A stretch of 64,000 nucleotides of DNA. Source: Proteinivorax tanatarense (GTDB taxonomy: Bacteria; Bacillota; Proteinivoracia; Proteinivoracales; Proteinivoracaceae). Each line of letters opens with the position of its first letter. Position 1 is the stretch's first letter. The stretch is taken from contig NZ_CP158367.1 in the NCBI RefSeq assembly GCF_040267685.1, forward strand, positions 186,001 through 250,000. The letters run 5' to 3'. The notes under the pieces are model-generated. The model did not search any database and was not told the origin of the DNA. It was given only the letters and a program-made list of their open reading frames with translations. The position numbers were made by a program, and so were the translations under genes. Shown piece by piece: positions 18,005 through 26,252 of the stretch.

Positions 18005-19819
18005 ATGTGTGGTATCGTAGGATATATCGGCCCTAAAAAGGCCTCAGAAATATTAATAGATGGATTGGCAAAGCTTGAATATAGAGGGTATGATTCCGCA
18101 GGAATCGCAATGTTAGAAAACGGCAAAGTGATAATGGAGAAAAAAGAAGGGCGTTTAAGTAAGCTAGCAGATATTGTGAAAAGCAAATATGACGCAAACA
18201 TAGGAATAGGACACACCCGTTGGGCAACCCACGGCAAGCCTTCTGACGAAAACAGTCATCCTCACTTTGACTGCAGCAAAAAAATTGCTGTAGTTCATAA
18301 TGGGATTATCGAAAACTTCCACCAGTTAAAAGAAGAACTAAAAGAAGACGGTCATCAGTTTGACTCAGAAACAGATACCGAGGTAATTCCTCATCTAATC
18401 GAAGAATATTATAACGGAGATATGCTTGAAGCACTACAAAAGACTATTAAGCGCTTAGATGGATCCTATGCTTTGGTAGTGATAAATCAAGACAAACCAG
18501 AAGAAATCTTTTGTGCTAGAAAAGATAGCCCACTAGTTATAGGCGTAGGGCAAGGAGAAAACTTTGTCGCTTCCGACATACCTGCCATAATACAACATAC
18601 AAAAGAAACCATAATCTTAGATGATGGAGAAATCGCCAAGATAACAAAAGACGCTGTCGAAATCATGGATTTACCGGGAAATAATGTGGAAAAAGAAATC
18701 TTAAAGGTAGATTGGGACGCTGATTCTGCGGAAAAAGAAGGATTCGATCATTTTATGTTAAAAGAAATCTACGAACAACCAACTGCCCTAAGAAACACCC
18801 TAAAAGACAAATTTGAAAGTGACAAAGTTAATCTTCCAGACTTAAATATAGATAGCGAGTACCTTAAAGGGGTTAACAAGATAGCTATAGTAGCGTGTGG
18901 TACTGCCTGGCATGCAGGCCTTGTAGGAAAACACCTATTTGAAACCTTATTAAGAATTCCTGTAGAAATCGATATAGCTTCAGAGTTCCGCTATAGAAAT
19001 CCACTTGTAGATGAAAAAACCCTCGTTATAGTAGTAAGTCAATCAGGGGAAACTGCAGATACCTTAGCAGCAATGAGAGACTCTCAGAAAAAAGGTGCCA
19101 AAGTACTTGCAGTAACCAACAACAAAGGAAGTTCCATAGCCAGGGAATCAGAGTTTATCTTTCATACAATAGCAGGTCCAGAGATCGCAGTAGCATCGAC
19201 AAAAGCCTACACCACTCAGCTTATGGGCTTTTATCTAATAACACTATACTTTGGCCAACTACTAGGCAAAGAAATGCCAAAAGAACTTTACGATGGATTA
19301 AAAGAAATTCCAGTGCTAGCTGACAAAGTTCTCCAAAACACAAAAGACCAGCTAGATAAAATAACCGCACCTTTTGACGGATGGGATAACTCCTTTTTCA
19401 TAGGAAGAGGAATGGACTGGTACGTAAGCCAGGAAGGTTCGCTAAAACTTAAAGAAATCTCATATATCCATGCCGAAGCCTATGCAGCTGGAGAGCTAAA
19501 ACACGGCACTCTAGCCCTTATAGAGCAAGACATCCCAGTTGTTGCAGTGGCAACCCAGCAAGACATCTACGATAAAACAGTAAGCAACATCAAAGAAGTA
19601 AAGGCAAGAGGCGGGTACGTCATAGCAGTAGTGCAAGAAGGGGACGAAGACATAAGCCACTCCGTAGATGAGGTAATAAAAATACCAAAAGTACCCTCCC
19701 TACTAACTCCAATACTATCAGTAATCCCACTACAACTGCTATCCTACAAAGAAGCAGTTAAAAGAGGCCAGGATGTTGATAAGCCGAGGAATCTAGCTAA
19801 GTCAGTAACAGTAGAGTAA
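18005..19819 (+). CDS. glmS: Glutamine-fructose-6-phosphate aminotransferase (isomerizing)
   Basis: It makes glucosamine-6-phosphate from fructose-6-phosphate and glutamine. The catalytic Cys is residue 2 in MCGIVGYIG. Two SIS domains follow (about 285-420 and 455-595), and the C-terminus is DKPRNLAKSVTVE. It has 604 residues. ATG follows AAGGAGG. The ribozyme upstream gives feedback control. The last codons form the classical TnsD recognition region of attTn7, and a mobile island begins 25 bp after the stop. Confidence 0.98.
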   Translation: MCGIVGYIGPKKASEILIDGLAKLEYRGYDSAGIAMLENGKVIMEKKEGRLSKLADIVKSKYDANIGIGHTRWATHGKPSDENSHPHFDCSKKIAVVHNGIIENFHQLKEELKEDGHQFDSETDTEVIPHLIEEYYNGDMLEALQKTIKRLDGSYALVVINQDKPEEIFCARKDSPLVIGVGQGENFVASDIPAIIQHTKETIILDDGEIAKITKDAVEIMDLPGNNVEKEILKVDWDADSAEKEGFDHFMLKEIYEQPTALRNTLKDKFESDKVNLPDLNIDSEYLKGVNKIAIVACGTAWHAGLVGKHLFETLLRIPVEIDIASEFRYRNPLVDEKTLVIVVSQSGETADTLAAMRDSQKKGAKVLAVTNNKGSSIARESEFIFHTIAGPEIAVASTKAYTTQLMGFYLITLYFGQLLGKEMPKELYDGLKEIPVLADKVLQNTKDQLDKITAPFDGWDNSFFIGRGMDWYVSQEGSLKLKEISYIHAEAYAAGELKHGTLALIEQDIPVVAVATQQDIYDKTVSNIKEVKARGGYVIAVVQEGDEDISHSVDEVIKIPKVPSLLTPILSVIPLQLLSYKEAVKRGQDVDKPRNLAKSVTVE

Positions 19820-19843
19820 TCCAGGTCACTCAAAAGCACCCAT
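19784..19843 (+). other. attTn7-type attachment site at the 3' end of glmS
   Basis: The glmS C-terminal codons for KPRNLAKSVTVE, bound by TnsD in Tn7 systems, are conserved. The first transposon terminus (TGT at 19,844) lies exactly 25 bp after the last base of the stop codon, the canonical Tn7 insertion distance. The five bases CCCAT at 19,839-19,843 recur as target duplications at 20,322-20,326, 53,280-53,284 and 53,981-53,985. Confidence 0.85.
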
Positions 19844-20321
19844 TGTCTCCCAATAAAAAAGTTTGTTCAAAAATAAAAAAGATTGTTTAAAACTCATAAA
19901 AAAGATTGTTCAAAACACAAATCCCTGTCGAATTCTGTAGGATATACACAGAAGACGGCAGGGGTTTATTATTAAAATTTTAGATAAAAGATATTGAAAA
20001 TCCCTATCGAAAAAAGCTGCTATGCCTTGCTGTTATAGTATTTATACAACTTTAACTTTAATAATAAAAGGAAAATATATCGAAGACCATATCGAAAAAA
20101 GCCTATAGAAAAATATGTCGAATTTTGGCGATGACGAACAAACTTTATTAACTTGAAGTAATTTACATTCTTACAGAAATTAGTGGATGAATGGAAGTAA
20201 TTAGGAAAAATTTTGAACAAACTTTATTTACTTGTAAAAAATGGGAAAAGTGGTGTGAGAGCAGATGTGATAGAGGGTTAGGGGTGGTTGGATTTTGAAC
20301 AAACTTTATTATAAATAGACA
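19844..20321 (+). mobile_element. Gene-less Tn7-like mini-element, unit 1
   Basis: The 478-bp unit starts TGTCTCCC and ends AATAGACA. The left part has three dense 21-bp TnsB-type sites (19,852-19,872; 19,872-19,892; 19,895-19,915; core AAAAAGTTTGTTCAAAA). The right part has three inverted, spaced sites GAACAAACTTTATT (20,136; 20,215; 20,297). This dense/spaced asymmetry is that of Tn7R and Tn7L. CCCAT flanks both sides. Between the ends lie a terminator-like hairpin (CCCTGTCGAATTCTGT with ACAGAAGACGGCAGGG) and AT-rich filler without a gene. Confidence 0.82.
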
Positions 20322-20326
20322 CCCAT

Positions 20327-20802
20327 TGTCTCCCAATAAAAAAGTTTGTTCAAAAATAAAAAAGATTGTTTAAAACTCATAAAAAAGATTGTTCAAAACA
20401 CAAATCCCTGTCGAATTATGTCGGTTATGCACAGAAGACGGCAGGGTTTTTTATTAAAAATATAGAGAAAAGATATTGAAAAGCTCTATCGAGGAAAGCT
20501 GGTATGCCTTGTTGTTATAGTATTTATACAACTATAACTTTAATAATAAAAGCAAAAAATATCGAAAACCATATCGAAAAAGCCTATAGAAAAAGATGTC
20601 CAATTTTGGCGATGACGAACAAACTTTATTAACTTGAAGTAATTTACATTCTTACAGAAATTAGTGGATGAATGGAAGTAATTAGGAAAAATTTTGAACA
20701 AACTTTATTCACTTGTAAAAAATGGGAAAAGTGGTGTGAGAGCAGATGTGATAAAGGGTTAGGGGTGGTTGGATTTTGAACAAACTTTATTATAAATAGA
20801 CA
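20327..20802 (+). mobile_element. Gene-less Tn7-like mini-element, unit 2
   Basis: The 476-bp unit has the same TGT...ACA ends and site layout as unit 1, and follows directly after the CCCAT duplication. It differs from unit 1 at scattered positions, for example TTATGCACA in the hairpin loop at 20,425-20,433. The flank after it is CCTAT, one change from CCCAT. Confidence 0.82.
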
Positions 20803-20807
20803 CCTAT

Positions 20808-21022
20808 TGAAAAATATGTCGAATTTTGGCGATGACGAACAAACTTTATTAACTTGAAGTAATTTACATTCTTACAGAAATTAGTGGATAGATGGAAGTA
20901 ATTAGGACAAATTTTGTACAAACTTTATTCACTTGTAAAAAATGGGAAAAGTGATGTGAGAGCAGATGTGATAGAGGGTTAGGGGTGGTTGGATTTTGAA
21001 CAAACTTTATTATAAATAGACA
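20808..21022 (+). mobile_element. Tn7-like mini-element unit 3, only the spaced-site end left
   Basis: It matches the last 215 bp of units 1 and 2, including three GAACAAACTTTATT-type sites (the middle one mutated to GTACAAAC) and the ACA terminus. The dense-site end is deleted. Following sequence to 21,190 is non-coding and G-rich with AGGGGTTAGG-like runs. Confidence 0.75.
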
Positions 21023-21192
21023 TAGTTAGGGGTTAGGAATTAGGTTTTAGGGGTAAGGGGGGAGTTTGGTATAAGTTTATGGTGTAAAAAATATTAATCC
21101 TTATTTATAAAAAGGTTTTTGTCTACAAAGGTAGAAATATAAAATAAGTAGTTGGAATAATTTTCTTTCAAAAGTTAGTAGGAGGTTTTAAT

Positions 21193-21804
21193 GTGGGAAA
21201 TAAAAACAATAAAAGGAAATACATAATAGCAGCGTCTGTTTTAGCTAGTTTAGCTGTTTTGTTTGTGTTGTTTTTGCAGTTTTTTAGCGGACAAGCAGCA
21301 AAGGGTGATATTCAAAACTATGATGACTACTGCTTAATTAAAGAGCAGTTAAAAGTTATAGAGTTTGCTAACGAAAACCCCGGCTTAAAACCTGACGAGC
21401 TAAAAACAGTAGTTGAACAAAAAGGTGTAACAGAAGTTTCAAAAGCTATGTACATTAGCCAAACGACTGAAATATACGCCGACGCTACAAACGATAGCAA
21501 CAAGCTAGGCATAATGGACAAAGATGAAAAAGTTAAAGTAACGGGAAAAGTAAAAAATGGCTGGTATCAAGTAGAATATGGCGATGATAAAGGGTATATA
21601 AACGGCGATTACCTAACCCCAAAAAAGCCAGAACCAAAACCAGAACCGGAACCAGAGCCTGAGCCAGAGCCAAAACCAGAGCCTGAACCCGAGCCTAAGC
21701 CACCGAGTAATGGTGGGGGTAACGGAGATAATCCACCGGGGTGGACTCCTATAGAGGATATCGAAGGCGGTGTAGAGAGTCCCTATGAGGATGACGATAA
21801 TTAA
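21193..21804 (+). CDS. Membrane-anchored SH3-domain protein with Pro-Glu repeat tail
   Basis: The 203-residue protein has an N-terminal transmembrane anchor (about residues 9-30) after basic NKRK. An SH3b domain follows (about 96-140; EIYADATNDSNKLGIMDKDEKVKVTGKVKNGWYQVEY, given here as EIYADATNDSNKLG and NGWYQVEY). The tail is a (PEPEPKPEP)n stretch (about 143-170) and a Gly/Asp-rich end. Start is GTG 21,193 after AGGAGG; the overlapping ATG at 21,191 opens an 11-codon frame only. It probably binds the cell wall. It is the first gene after the Tn7-like block. Confidence 0.7.
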   Translation: MGNKNNKRKYIIAASVLASLAVLFVLFLQFFSGQAAKGDIQNYDDYCLIKEQLKVIEFANENPGLKPDELKTVVEQKGVTEVSKAMYISQTTEIYADATNDSNKLGIMDKDEKVKVTGKVKNGWYQVEYGDDKGYINGDYLTPKKPEPKPEPEPEPEPEPKPEPEPEPKPPSNGGGNGDNPPGWTPIEDIEGGVESPYEDDDN

Positions 21805-22073
21805 AGGAGGTATTAAAAGTAAATGAGTAGATTAAAGCATGTTGGCTTATTTACATTGCTTTAACAATTCGGGCTAATTCTGTATAGTAAGTGCTGCTAG
21901 CAGCCAATTAAGCCTGATATTACTTTTAATTAGTGGGAAAGAAGGAGCGCTGACCTTTGTCCCCCTCCTCAAAAAAAGCAGATAAAACACAAATCCCTGT
22001 CGAATTCTGTCGGTTATCCACATTTTAATCCACAGAAGACGGCAGGGTTTTTATTAAAGTTATAGAGATAAAA

Positions 22074-22125
22074 CATCATAAATTAAAAAAGAGAAGGTAT
22101 TCCTTCTCTTTTCTAATTTATGATG
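22074..22125. terminator. Long perfect hairpin, covarying with a second copy
   Basis: CATCATAAATTA...AGAGAAGG pairs with CCTTCTCT...TAATTTATGATG. A related hairpin lies at 54,144-54,193, where the outer pair changed on both arms (CATCAT/ATGATG to CAACAT/ATGTTG). Both are followed by CTATAATAGG and the 37-bp repeat. It could serve as a bidirectional terminator or an RNA element. Confidence 0.6.
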
Positions 22126-22130
22126 CTATA

Positions 22131-22243
22131 ATAGGCCGCATTTAAAGTAGCGGAACACTTAGAAGATATAGGCCGCTCTTAAAGTGGCGGAACACTTAGA
22201 AGATATAGGTCGCTCTTAAAAGTGGCGAAACACTTTGAATTAT
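22131..22243. repeat. Three tandem 37-bp repeats
   Basis: Units start at 22,131, 22,168 and 22,205, each beginning ATAGGYCGC and containing GCGGAACACTTAGAAGAT; the third is degenerate. A single copy occurs at 54,196-54,240. There are no spacers, so this is not a CRISPR array. Confidence 0.75.
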
Positions 22244-22997
22244 GACCATAGTTTACCAGATATGAATAATTTGTCAATATGTGCCTACTTCAGTTCAAGG
22301 AGGAGAGTAGACTACTTAATAGAAAAAAACCCGTAACGAGCAAGAAATTACCTTTATCTAAATATTCAAACATAAACACTTCATTTCTGTAACATAACTT
22401 TAATAATTTTTTTTTGGATTTTTCGTCATACTTTGAAGACTTTTACCCTGTATAATACATATAGAGAATCATTTAAGAAGAAAGCAGTTGACCCTATACC
22501 TCAATTTTGATTGTTTTATATAATTTAAGGGTATGCCCCAAATTTTTGGTTTAGAAAAGTCAAACCCTTGACTAACTACTGTAAGGTATTTAAAAAGCTA
22601 TAACCTTTGCTTGGTCAATTTGGTCTAAATTGTAAAATGAATTTAAATTTGCCATTAAAAATATGATTAACCTAGATTGCGTAAGATATTTTTAGATGTA
22701 GGCTATATGCCAACTTTTGCTACAGCTAAATCAAACAACATTAAAACACAAACACTTCATTTCAAAGAAGGGTAGTTTAGGAGCATTTAGCCATCTACTC
22801 CTCCTTGAACTGAAGTTTCTGTGCCTCTTATAAATTTACTATAAAAATTTATGACTAAAGTTAACCCAATTGGAGCTATTGGCACATAAACTCCTTGAAA
22901 CGAAGTAGTTTTTGTTTTTAAAACTCTTATAAGTACCTATAACGAGCAAGAAAAACCCGTAACGAGCAAGAAATTACTTTTATCTGAATATTCGTAA

Positions 22998-23204
22998 CCT
23001 ACTTCTCTTCCACCTTATGCAAAAGAGGAAGTAAAGGTAGAATTAAGTTTTAATTATAGAGATTATAAAGTCGATGCAAAAAATAATACTCTGTCTAAGC
23101 AATGGGTCAAAAAGAACCCTTATAATAAAAAACAAAGTAATAAATCAAACGATGATTCCACTATGGAAGATGATACTATGGAAAAATCCACTGTGGAAAA
23201 TTGA
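22998..23204 (+). pseudogene. 3' fragment of an unidentified gene
   Basis: An open frame of 68 codons without a start (stop TAA at 22,995-22,997 lies just upstream) ends with TGA 23,202-23,204. It reads PTSLPPYAKEEVKVELSF... and ends in a repeated acidic tail (STMED, DTMEK, STVEN). Its 5' side is the end of the 43-bp repeat, so the gene was probably cut by the insertion that brought that repeat. Family not recognised. Confidence 0.4.
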
Positions 23205-23277
23205 ACTGATTTAGAGGATTATTCGAAACTTTCGAGAAGAAGTTTGATAGAAAAAAATAGTGAAAGGGGTGTTGGTT

Positions 23278-23526
23278 TTGGCTAAAGTCAATATCTTATG
23301 TCCTGATTTAATTGAAGAGTATGGACTGGATGAAAGTGAAATTATCAAAGAATTAGGGAAGGTCAATGCTGAAAAAGATGTTGAAGGTATGATTAAAGGC
23401 CTACCTGAAAATTTAATGTATACGTTAGTTTATAGAGTTAAAAGCCAAAAAATATTTCTGACAAATATAATAAAGGCTGAGAAAGTAATAAAGATGGATA
23501 ATTCAAAGCTTTTCGCACATATGTAA
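23278..23526 (+). CDS. Small hypothetical protein
   Basis: The best start is TTG 23,278 with AAGGGGTG 8 nt upstream (an in-frame GTG at 23,260 lies before the ribosome binding site). It gives 82 residues (LAKVNILCPDLIEEYGLDES...), mixed alpha/beta, no membrane segment, no recognised domain. It ends at a strong bidirectional terminator shared with the convergent gene. Confidence 0.5.
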   Translation: MAKVNILCPDLIEEYGLDESEIIKELGKVNAEKDVEGMIKGLPENLMYTLVYRVKSQKIFLTNIIKAEKVIKMDNSKLFAHM

Positions 23527-23530
23527 AATA

Positions 23531-23572
23531 CATTAAATGACTATGAGCGCTGGTCGCCATAGTCATTTAATG
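23531..23572. terminator. Bidirectional terminator between convergent small genes
   Basis: A perfect 15-bp inverted repeat CATTAAATGACTATG/CATAGTCATTTAATG with a 12-nt loop lies between the + gene ending at 23,526 and the - gene whose stop (23,541-23,543) is inside the stem. Confidence 0.8.
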
Positions 23573-23837
23573 TTTCAACTGCGTGCAGCAAATCATTTTT
23601 AATAGCTTTATCTTTAATGTGACTGGTTAATTTCAATAAATCTCTAATGAGTGCATTTTTATCGATATAATAATAGTCTTCTCCAGCATTTAAAACTCTC
23701 GTTTTTAAATCAAAATTCAAAAAAAGATAATAATAAGAGTCTAAGCTATCATCATGGCCAAATAAAATAATAACATCAGAATCATCAAGGGTTATAGGTT
23801 CTATTTCTTCAAATCTCTCAAAAACTGTTTTTCTCAT
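23541..23837 (-). CDS. Small hypothetical protein
   Basis: 98 residues from ATG 23,837, which has GGAGAGG 6 nt upstream; the longer frame to 23,861 has no better start. The product is acidic, with a beta-rich N-terminal half (DVIILFGHDDSLDSYYYLFLNF) read here as DVIILFGHDDS and YYYLFLNF, and a helical C-terminus. It is the last of three co-directional minus-strand genes (24,548 to 23,541). Family not recognised. Confidence 0.5.
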   Translation of the reverse strand: MRKTVFERFEEIEPITLDDSDVIILFGHDDSLDSYYYLFLNFDLKTRVLNAGEDYYYIDKNALIRDLLKLTSHIKDKAIKNDLLHAVETLNDYGDQRS

Positions 23838-23851
23838 TTTCCTCTCCTCGC

Positions 23852-24154
23852 CTACATACAATGCAAATTATTCTTTAAGAGCTTTAGCATGATGTGTAAA
23901 TCGTAAATGATATGGTTTACATCATTGTGGTCTTCCACCCTAAGTTCACTAACATTTTCAAGCAGGTACATTATTTCATTTACAAACTCTGTTACGTCTT
24001 CAGCTTCTGAAAAGTATTCAGCTAAGTCAACAAAATAATTGTCAAAGTTGAGTTGATAAGAAAAGTGTCCATCACCTTTTGACACTTTGTAACAAAAGAT
24101 ACCATTGTGAGAAAAATTATTCACCATTTCTTCTTTAGTAATGGGTTGATACAA
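23852..24154 (-). CDS. Small hypothetical protein
   Basis: 100 residues starting at TTG 24,154 behind AAGGTGATG. It is acidic and mostly helical in the second half. It lies between the four-helix-bundle gene and the 98-residue gene, spaced 13-14 nt from each, so the three form an operon. No domain recognised. Confidence 0.5.
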   Translation of the reverse strand: MYQPITKEEMVNNFSHNGIFCYKVSKGDGHFSYQLNFDNYFVDLAEYFSEAEDVTEFVNEIMYLLENVSELRVEDHNDVNHIIYDLHIMLKLLKNNLHCM

Positions 24155-24167
24155 CTACATCACCTTC

Positions 24168-24548
24168 CTACGCGTCTTTGTTTATTTCTTTTTTTATCGT
24201 TCTCATATAACCGTAAAGCATTTTAGTAATTTCTTTGATGTTTTCATCGTACTCTTTATATTTGGCCTCGCTAATATAATTCTGATTATAAGCACTTTCT
24301 AGGTAGTAGTCAGCTTCTCTAGCGGAACCAAATGCGTTAGCAGCATAGTTGAACTGTTTTCTCAAAAAAGGACTTGCTGTCCCCTCAGCAAGATTTGCGG
24401 CAATTGAATCAGTAGCTTTAGGAAGCTGTTTTTTTAATATATCCTGTTCGTGATGGGGGAAGGTTTTAGCTACCTTATTGATTTGTAGATGAAATAATCT
24501 TGCTTTTTGAAAAACCTTTAGCTTACGAAAATCTTTGATATGTTTCAT
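24168..24548 (-). CDS. Four-helix-bundle protein of the 23S rRNA IVS family
   Basis: 127 residues from ATG 24,548 (AAGGAG upstream). The family hallmarks are visible: FRKLKVFQKARLFHLQI, FP..E, LKKQLPKATDSIAANLAEG, and FGSAREADYYLE. The family (PF05635 type) forms pentameric four-helix bundles. It includes products of rRNA intervening sequences and Avd accessory proteins of diversity-generating retroelements. No reverse transcriptase or variable repeat is nearby, so no retroelement is implied. Role unknown. Confidence 0.85.
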   Translation of the reverse strand: MKHIKDFRKLKVFQKARLFHLQINKVAKTFPHHEQDILKKQLPKATDSIAANLAEGTASPFLRKQFNYAANAFGSAREADYYLESAYNQNYISEAKYKEYDENIKEITKMLYGYMRTIKKEINKDA

Positions 24549-24748
24549 TTCGAAACAACTCCTTTTTTTGTTTTTTTGTCTTGTATTTTTAACATAACAC
24601 ATAAATTTCAAAAGTAAGGAGAAAACAAAATTTTTTTATGCTTTTTAAATAAAATTTGTTATTCAAAACTAAGAGTATTTAGAAATGAATAGTGAACAAA
24701 AAAGGTAATAAAAACTTGAATCATGCTCACTCTTTGGTTATAACATTT

Positions 24749-24809
24749 ATGAACTGTAAAGGTTCTTAGAAATAAAAGTAGGAATTTTAATGAACTAAAA
24801 TGAACTAAA
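24749..24809. repeat. ATGAACTRWA direct repeats ahead of parM, possible partition site
   Basis: ATGAACTGTA (24,749), ATGAACTAAA (24,790) and ATGAACTAAA (24,800) lie just upstream of the ParM-like gene. Type II partition loci keep the ParR-binding repeats in this position. Three short copies are suggestive only. Confidence 0.35.
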
Positions 24810-24821
24810 GGAGATGATAGC

Positions 24822-25763
24822 ATGAAAGAACAGGTTGAATTTATTGGCATCGACAAAGGCAATGGCTATATTAAAGCAGGAAGTGAAATTATCTTTCCAG
24901 CAGGGCTTAGTGTAACAGAAGGTGAGCCGCTTTCTAACTATAGGCTTTTGAAGTACAATGGTAAGCAGTATAACATTGGAGATTCTCGGCTGAAGTTTAC
25001 AAAAGATAAAGCCAATGAAGCTTTTTTAGTTTTAGCCTTGGCAGCAATCGCCATGAGATTAGAGAAGGTAAATAAGCAAAAAGGTGATGTTGTGTTAGGA
25101 TTGGGGGCGCCAATTTCTGATTATGGTTTTTTGAAAAACACATACACCAACTACTTTACAAAAAATAATCTTAATTTTGCCTTTAACGGAAAAAAGTACG
25201 AAATTGATATTAAAAAAGTTTACTGTTTTCCACAAGGGATTGCAGGTTTTCTGCACAATTATCATAATTTTGGCAGCGAGTACAGTTATTTTAATCTGTT
25301 AGACTTTGGAAATATCACCCTCGATGCTGTAACCATAGGAAAAGATAAAAAGCCTATATTGGACAGTGCAATAAGCCTAGAATATGGCATGACAAGCTTA
25401 GTAAAAAGAATTCAAAAAAAGGTAAATCATACTTTAGGCATTAGCTTAGCTGAAGAGCAAGTAGAGCTAGCTCTGACTGAGAAAACTAGCGTGTTTTTTA
25501 ATGAAAGGATTCAAGAAATTATAGAAGAAGCCAAAAAAGACTTTATTGAAGATAGCTTCAAAGAGCTGCATGAAAATGGCTTTAAATTACAAGGCTCAAT
25601 AAATGTATTGATGGGTGGCGGGGCGAAAATAGTTAATGCGAGCATTGATGCAAACAATCACCAGAAAACCATTGGATACGCAGAAGTGATGCCAGATGAG
25701 CAATTCGCTAATTCTTTAGGTTTTGAGAAGCTGGCAAAACAAGCATACTTGCAAGGTAGGTAA
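24822..25763 (+). CDS. parM: ParM-like actin-family plasmid segregation ATPase
   Basis: The 313-residue protein begins with the actin-fold phosphate-1 loop IGIDKGNGYIKA, has a second loop LLDFGNITLDAV near residue 163, and an adenosine motif INVLMGGGAKIV near residue 259. It matches the ParM/StbA/Alp actin-like family, which polymerises into filaments that push plasmid copies apart. ATG follows AAAGGAG. It overlaps no gene and is followed after 3 nt by a small ParR-like gene. This is the clearest sign of plasmid origin for the island. Confidence 0.85.
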   Translation: MKEQVEFIGIDKGNGYIKAGSEIIFPAGLSVTEGEPLSNYRLLKYNGKQYNIGDSRLKFTKDKANEAFLVLALAAIAMRLEKVNKQKGDVVLGLGAPISDYGFLKNTYTNYFTKNNLNFAFNGKKYEIDIKKVYCFPQGIAGFLHNYHNFGSEYSYFNLLDFGNITLDAVTIGKDKKPILDSAISLEYGMTSLVKRIQKKVNHTLGISLAEEQVELALTEKTSVFFNERIQEIIEEAKKDFIEDSFKELHENGFKLQGSINVLMGGGAKIVNASIDANNHQKTIGYAEVMPDEQFANSLGFEKLAKQAYLQGR

Positions 25764-25766
25764 AGC

Positions 25767-26039
25767 ATGGGTTATAGAAGAATCAACCTATCCTTTGACA
25801 GCAGAAAAGATTCGCATAATAGGTCCTATGAAATGTTAAAGAACAAAGGTAGAGAAAAAACAGACTTTATCGTAAAAACTATTCTAAATGACAAAGAAAA
25901 TGAAGACATTGAGCTGATAAAAGCAGCTTTGCGGGAAGTGCTAAATGAAAGCAATATAGTCAAGGAAAAACAGAAGGAAAACAAAGATAGTTCACAATCA
26001 GTTCCTGATGATGTGTTTGACATATTTGATAACATGTAG
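25767..26039 (+). CDS. ParR-like adaptor, probable ribbon-helix-helix protein
   Basis: 90 residues directly downstream of parM. The N-terminal YRRINLSFDSRKDSHNRSYE resembles a ribbon-helix-helix strand-helix start, and the acidic/hydrophobic tail PDDVFDIFDNM resembles the ParM-binding tail of ParR proteins. In type II partition systems ParR binds the centromere and caps ParM filaments. The assignment relies on position, size and architecture more than on sequence identity. Confidence 0.65.
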   Translation: MGYRRINLSFDSRKDSHNRSYEMLKNKGREKTDFIVKTILNDKENEDIELIKAALREVLNESNIVKEKQKENKDSSQSVPDDVFDIFDNM

Positions 26040-26092
26040 AAAGATGCAGTGGGCTATTAATAGCCCACTGCATCTTTCTACATACATGTTAT
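26029..26092. terminator. Very long palindrome ending the parMR operon
   Basis: The arms run from ATAACATGTAGAAAGATGCA through GTGGGCTAT and are repeated in inverse from 26,060 to 26,092, with only a 4-nt insertion. The ParR stop codon (TAG 26,037-26,039) lies within the arm. Two direct repeats AATAACACGG follow at 26,098-26,117. It could act as a terminator or be part of a centromere. Confidence 0.65.
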
Positions 26093-26252
26093 ACCAAAAT
26101 AACACGGAATAACACGGAATAAGATGGTATTAAGAGAAAAAAGCAGATATAAAATAAAAATAGGGTCTTTTAAGGGAATGAGCTTGATTTTGCTCGAAAA
26201 TAGCTTATAATAAAAATAAAACTAAAAAATTAGGAGGTTATGTAAATACAAA

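Larger units (their letters stand above)
21805..22997. other. Gene-poor stretch with Tn7-island repeats and IR-bounded remnant
   Basis: No credible gene is seen. It holds another copy of the CCCTGTCG...CGGCAGGG hairpin (21,995-22,047), a long hairpin (22,074-22,125), three 37-bp tandem repeats (22,131-22,243), a 19-bp inverted repeat pair (22,287-22,305 and 22,798-22,816), and a 43-bp near-identical direct repeat (22,325-22,367 and 22,951-22,993). It looks like accumulated transposon debris. Confidence 0.6.

Noticed and set aside
20020-20220. 66-codon minus-strand frame inside the mini-Tn7 unit, repeated at 52,978-53,178
   Set aside because: It lies across TnsB-type sites and AT-rich filler, has no ribosome binding site, and is identical in both copies simply because the block is duplicated.
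22131-22243. CRISPR-like array
   Set aside because: The 37-bp units are directly adjacent without spacers, only three copies exist, and no cas gene is present in the window.
24168-24548. Diversity-generating retroelement suggested by the four-helix-bundle (Avd-like) protein
   Set aside because: No reverse transcriptase, template repeat or variable repeat is present nearby.
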